Part shown: piece after piece, positions 6,424 to 8,121 of the stretch
Numbering within the stretch: the stretch's first letter is position 1
How the letters are laid out: each line of letters starts with the position of its first letter
From: Candidatus Omnitrophota bacterium
Lineage (GTDB): Bacteria > Omnitrophota > Gorgyraeia > Gygaellales > Profunditerraquicolaceae
Direction of reading: 5' to 3'
DNA length: 8,121 bases
Assembly (NCBI GenBank): GCA_018814745.1
Contig: JAHIZC010000082.1
Span: forward strand, 1 to 8,121
Notes under the pieces: generated by a model
The model's database searches: none
Told to the model about the DNA's origin: nothing
Seen by the model: only the letters and a program-made list of their open reading frames with translations
Program-made: the position numbers and the translations under genes

Positions 6424-8121
6424 AGTTTTTTCTGAATTATCCTTTTTAGTTCAGCAAAGGCCTCTGGGAGCTTCTCGGGATTCTTACCTCCGGCCTGAGC
6501 AAAATCCTTTCTTCCTCCGCCGCTACCTCCTAAAATTTTAGCAATCTCTTTTATTAAACTTGTGGCATCCAACCCATTTTTCATTAAATTAGCCGTTATC
6601 CCCACTACTAACAACGCCCTATTGCCGGATTCAGAGCCTAAAGCAATCACCGAATTATCAGTCTTTTGCTTAATCAGATCCACGCTTTTTCTAAGGAAAT
6701 TTATATCTAAACTATCCACCTGCCTGGTAATAATCTTTGTCCCGTTTATATCCTCTGCCTGCTTGATCCAATCGTCAATAGAATTTATCAGCGAATCCAT
6801 TTTTTGCGCCTGTTTTGATTTCTCCAGAATTTTTGTACGCTCCACCAATTCTTTATGCTCAGCTTCCCTTTCTTTTTCTTCTATTACCTTCTGAGCATAT
6901 TTTCCTGTAGCTGCCTCAATTCTTCTTACTCCGCTTGCTATAGATCTCTCTCTTACTATTTTAAATAAACCGATCTCTTCGGTATTTTCAAGGTGGATTC
7001 CTCCGCAAAGCTCCTGAGAAAAATCTCCGATTGATACGACGCGTACCTTTTCTTCGTATTTTTCACCAAAGAAAGCAAGCGCACCTGCTTTTTTTGCCGC
7101 CTTCAGTTCCATCTCTTTCTTCTTTAAGTCGTGATTGCCTGAAATATATCCCTTTACAACTTCCTCTATTCGATTGATTAGTCTATCGTCAATATCTTTA
7201 AAATGGGTAAAATCGAACCTTAGGCGGTCCTCTGCAACTAAGGAACCCTGTTGTTGAACGTGATTACCTAAAACCTTTCTCAAGGCTGCTTGCAGAAGAT
7301 GCGTGGCAGTGTGGTTTCTTGCGATCGATAACCTACGAGCAGAATTTACCTCTGCATTTACAGAATCACCAACTTCAAGCTTACCTTCTCCTACCATGCC
7401 GACATGCAAGATAACCTTTTCTGACTTTTGAGTATCCTTGACTTCAAAAACATTTTTTCCTTTAGATATTTTCCCTGAATCTCCGACTTGCCCTCCTGAT
7501 TCAGGATAAAAAACAGTTTTATCAAGAAAGATAACAGCACTCTCTCCTTTACTTATCTGTTTAACCTGCGAATTATCTTTTATGATCTTTAAGATTTTCG
7601 CATCCAGAGAAAGGTCTTCATACCCGGAAAATTTAGTCGCCTTTACCTTAAAATCCATTAGACCTTGAGCAAAGACATCTCCCTTCATCGAAGTCTGTGA
7701 TTTTGAACGCTCTTTCTGTTTTTCTAACTCCTGATTGTAAGCTTCCCTTGAAAGCTTCAATCCTTGCTTCTTCGCCCAATTATCGGTTAATACCCATGGA
7801 ACTCCATGGGTATCATATAGCTGAAAAGCAATTTGACCTGCTTCTTCTGCTTTTAGTTTCTTGCCCGAAGAGGCGCGGAACTTTTCAATAAAGAGGCTCT
7901 CACTTGAATTTAAAGTAGCAATGAAGTTGTTTTCCTCGGATAAAATAATCTCGGCAATATTTTCTCTGCGCACCTCTAATTCAGGATAGAAAGATTTCAT
8001 TCCTCTAGATAAAACCGGCACTAACTTATATAAAAAGGGAACTTCTGCGCCTAACTCTTTTAGATGAAGTATACTTTTTCTGATTAATTTCCTGATTACA
8101 TAACCCCTGCCTTCATTAGAA
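6420..8121 (-). CDS. alaS: Alanine--tRNA ligase, C-terminal two thirds (5' end outside window)
   Basis: Attaches alanine to tRNA-Ala in the cytoplasm and clears mischarged Ser/Gly-tRNA. About 566 residues are visible. The frame stays open to the window edge and begins with GRGYVIRK, the conserved GRGYVLRR-type motif near the end of the catalytic region, so the GTG at 8021 is an internal valine codon and not the start. Domains in order (fragment numbering): tRNA-recognition helices, YPESGGQVGDSG (about 205-216), editing-site HTATH (270-274), CGGIH (372-376), a charged coiled-coil-like stretch (about 405-445), and the C-Ala domain with GGSGGGRKDFAQAGG (about 531-545). The two His, the Cys and the last His have the same spacing as the zinc/editing residues H564, H568, C666 and H670 of E. 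coli AlaRS, implying about 290 missing residues and a full length near 860. CGGIH has Ile where Thr is usual. The stop codon overlaps the hisD start (ATGA). Confidence 0.97.
   Translation of the reverse strand, partial: SNEGRGYVIRKLIRKSILHLKELGAEVPFLYKLVPVLSRGMKSFYPELEVRRENIAEIILSEENNFIATLNSSESLFIEKFRASSGKKLKAEEAGQIAFQLYDTHGVPWVLTDNWAKKQGLKLSREAYNQELEKQKERSKSQTSMKGDVFAQGLMDFKVKATKFSGYEDLSLDAKILKIIKDNSQVKQISKGESAVIFLDKTVFYPESGGQVGDSGKISKGKNVFEVKDTQKSEKVILHVGMVGEGKLEVGDSVNAEVNSARRLSIARNHTATHLLQAALRKVLGNHVQQQGSLVAEDRLRFDFTHFKDIDDRLINRIEEVVKGYISGNHDLKKKEMELKAAKKAGALAFFGEKYEEKVRVVSIGDFSQELCGGIHLENTEEIGLFKIVRERSIASGVRRIEAATGKYAQKVIEEKEREAEHKELVERTKILEKSKQAQKMDSLINSIDDWIKQAEDINGTKIITRQVDSLDINFLRKSVDLIKQKTDNSVIALGSESGNRALLVVGITANLMKNGLDATSLIKEIAKILGGSGGGRKDFAQAGGKNPEKLPEAFAELKRIIQKKL
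7790..7813. repeat. Perfect 11-bp inverted repeat inside alaS
   Basis: ATACCCATGGA (7790-7800) and TCCATGGGTAT (7803-7813) are exact reverse complements separated by AC. In the alaS message this can form an 11-bp stem (about 9 bp with a realistic loop). It encodes TxGVPWV within YDTHGVPWVLTD, a place where AlaRS proteins usually read YDTYGFPLDLT. It may be chance, or an mRNA structure. Confidence 0.75.

Noticed and set aside
6562..6894. Plus-strand open frame of 110 codons with hydrophobic stretches
   Set aside because: Antisense to the alaS coiled-coil and C-terminal region; the hydrophobic runs are the reverse reading of Lys/Glu codons.
7697..7891. Plus-strand open frame of 64 codons
   Set aside because: Antisense to alaS; no ribosome binding site or recognisable product.
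8019..8021. GTG as an alaS start, making a complete 533-residue gene
   Set aside because: The same frame continues to the window edge and encodes the AlaRS motif GRGYVIRK, so the GTG is an internal codon of a gene cut by the window.

Overview
The window is the end of one long minus-strand gene cluster. Transcription runs from high to low coordinates: alaS (5' end beyond the window), hisD, hisB, hisH, hisA, a small peptidoglycan-binding lipoprotein, hisF, hisI, trpE. About 200 bases of non-coding, hairpin-rich DNA follow at the left edge. I see no plus-strand gene, no RNA gene and no CRISPR array. The composition is moderately AT-rich. Protein features and gene packing fit a free-living or uncultured diderm bacterium: the lipoprotein has a lipobox-type signal and a peptidoglycan-binding domain. 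The overall look is reminiscent of Omnitrophota-type genomes, but that is an impression, not something I can show.

From 8121 to 204 the genes are packed with almost no space. alaS and hisD overlap by 4 bases (ATGA). hisB and hisH are 1 base apart with the preferred ATG, hisH and hisA overlap by 7 bases, and the lipoprotein lies 4 bases after hisA and 6 before hisF. hisF and hisI overlap by 4 bases (ATGA), and hisI and trpE are 1 base apart. This points to a single transcript with translational coupling; no room is left for conventional internal promoters outside coding sequence. For hisB, hisH and trpE the longest open frame starts at a GTG or TTG, but family N-termini support a downstream ATG in each case.

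The his genes cover the middle and last steps of histidine synthesis: HisI (PR-AMP cyclohydrolase), HisA (ProFAR isomerase), HisH/HisF (imidazole glycerol phosphate synthase), HisB (IGP dehydratase) and HisD (histidinol dehydrogenase). hisG, hisE, hisC and a histidinol phosphatase are not in the window. trpE supplies the anthranilate synthase large subunit, with no trpG beside it. alaS at the head and trpE at the tail join tRNA charging and tryptophan synthesis to the histidine operon.

Four points stand out. (1) Bases 1-140 form a nested, near-palindromic element whose two ends are inverted copies of each other, each a hairpin with the same T-C mismatch; it looks like a small non-coding mobile or REP-like repeat. 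(2) HisB lacks one of the normally invariant metal-binding histidines, reading HTTLE where the family has HHxxE. (3) A peptidoglycan-binding lipoprotein with the best ribosome binding site in the window sits inside the histidine operon. (4) alaS contains a perfect 11-bp inverted repeat exactly where its protein departs from the family consensus.
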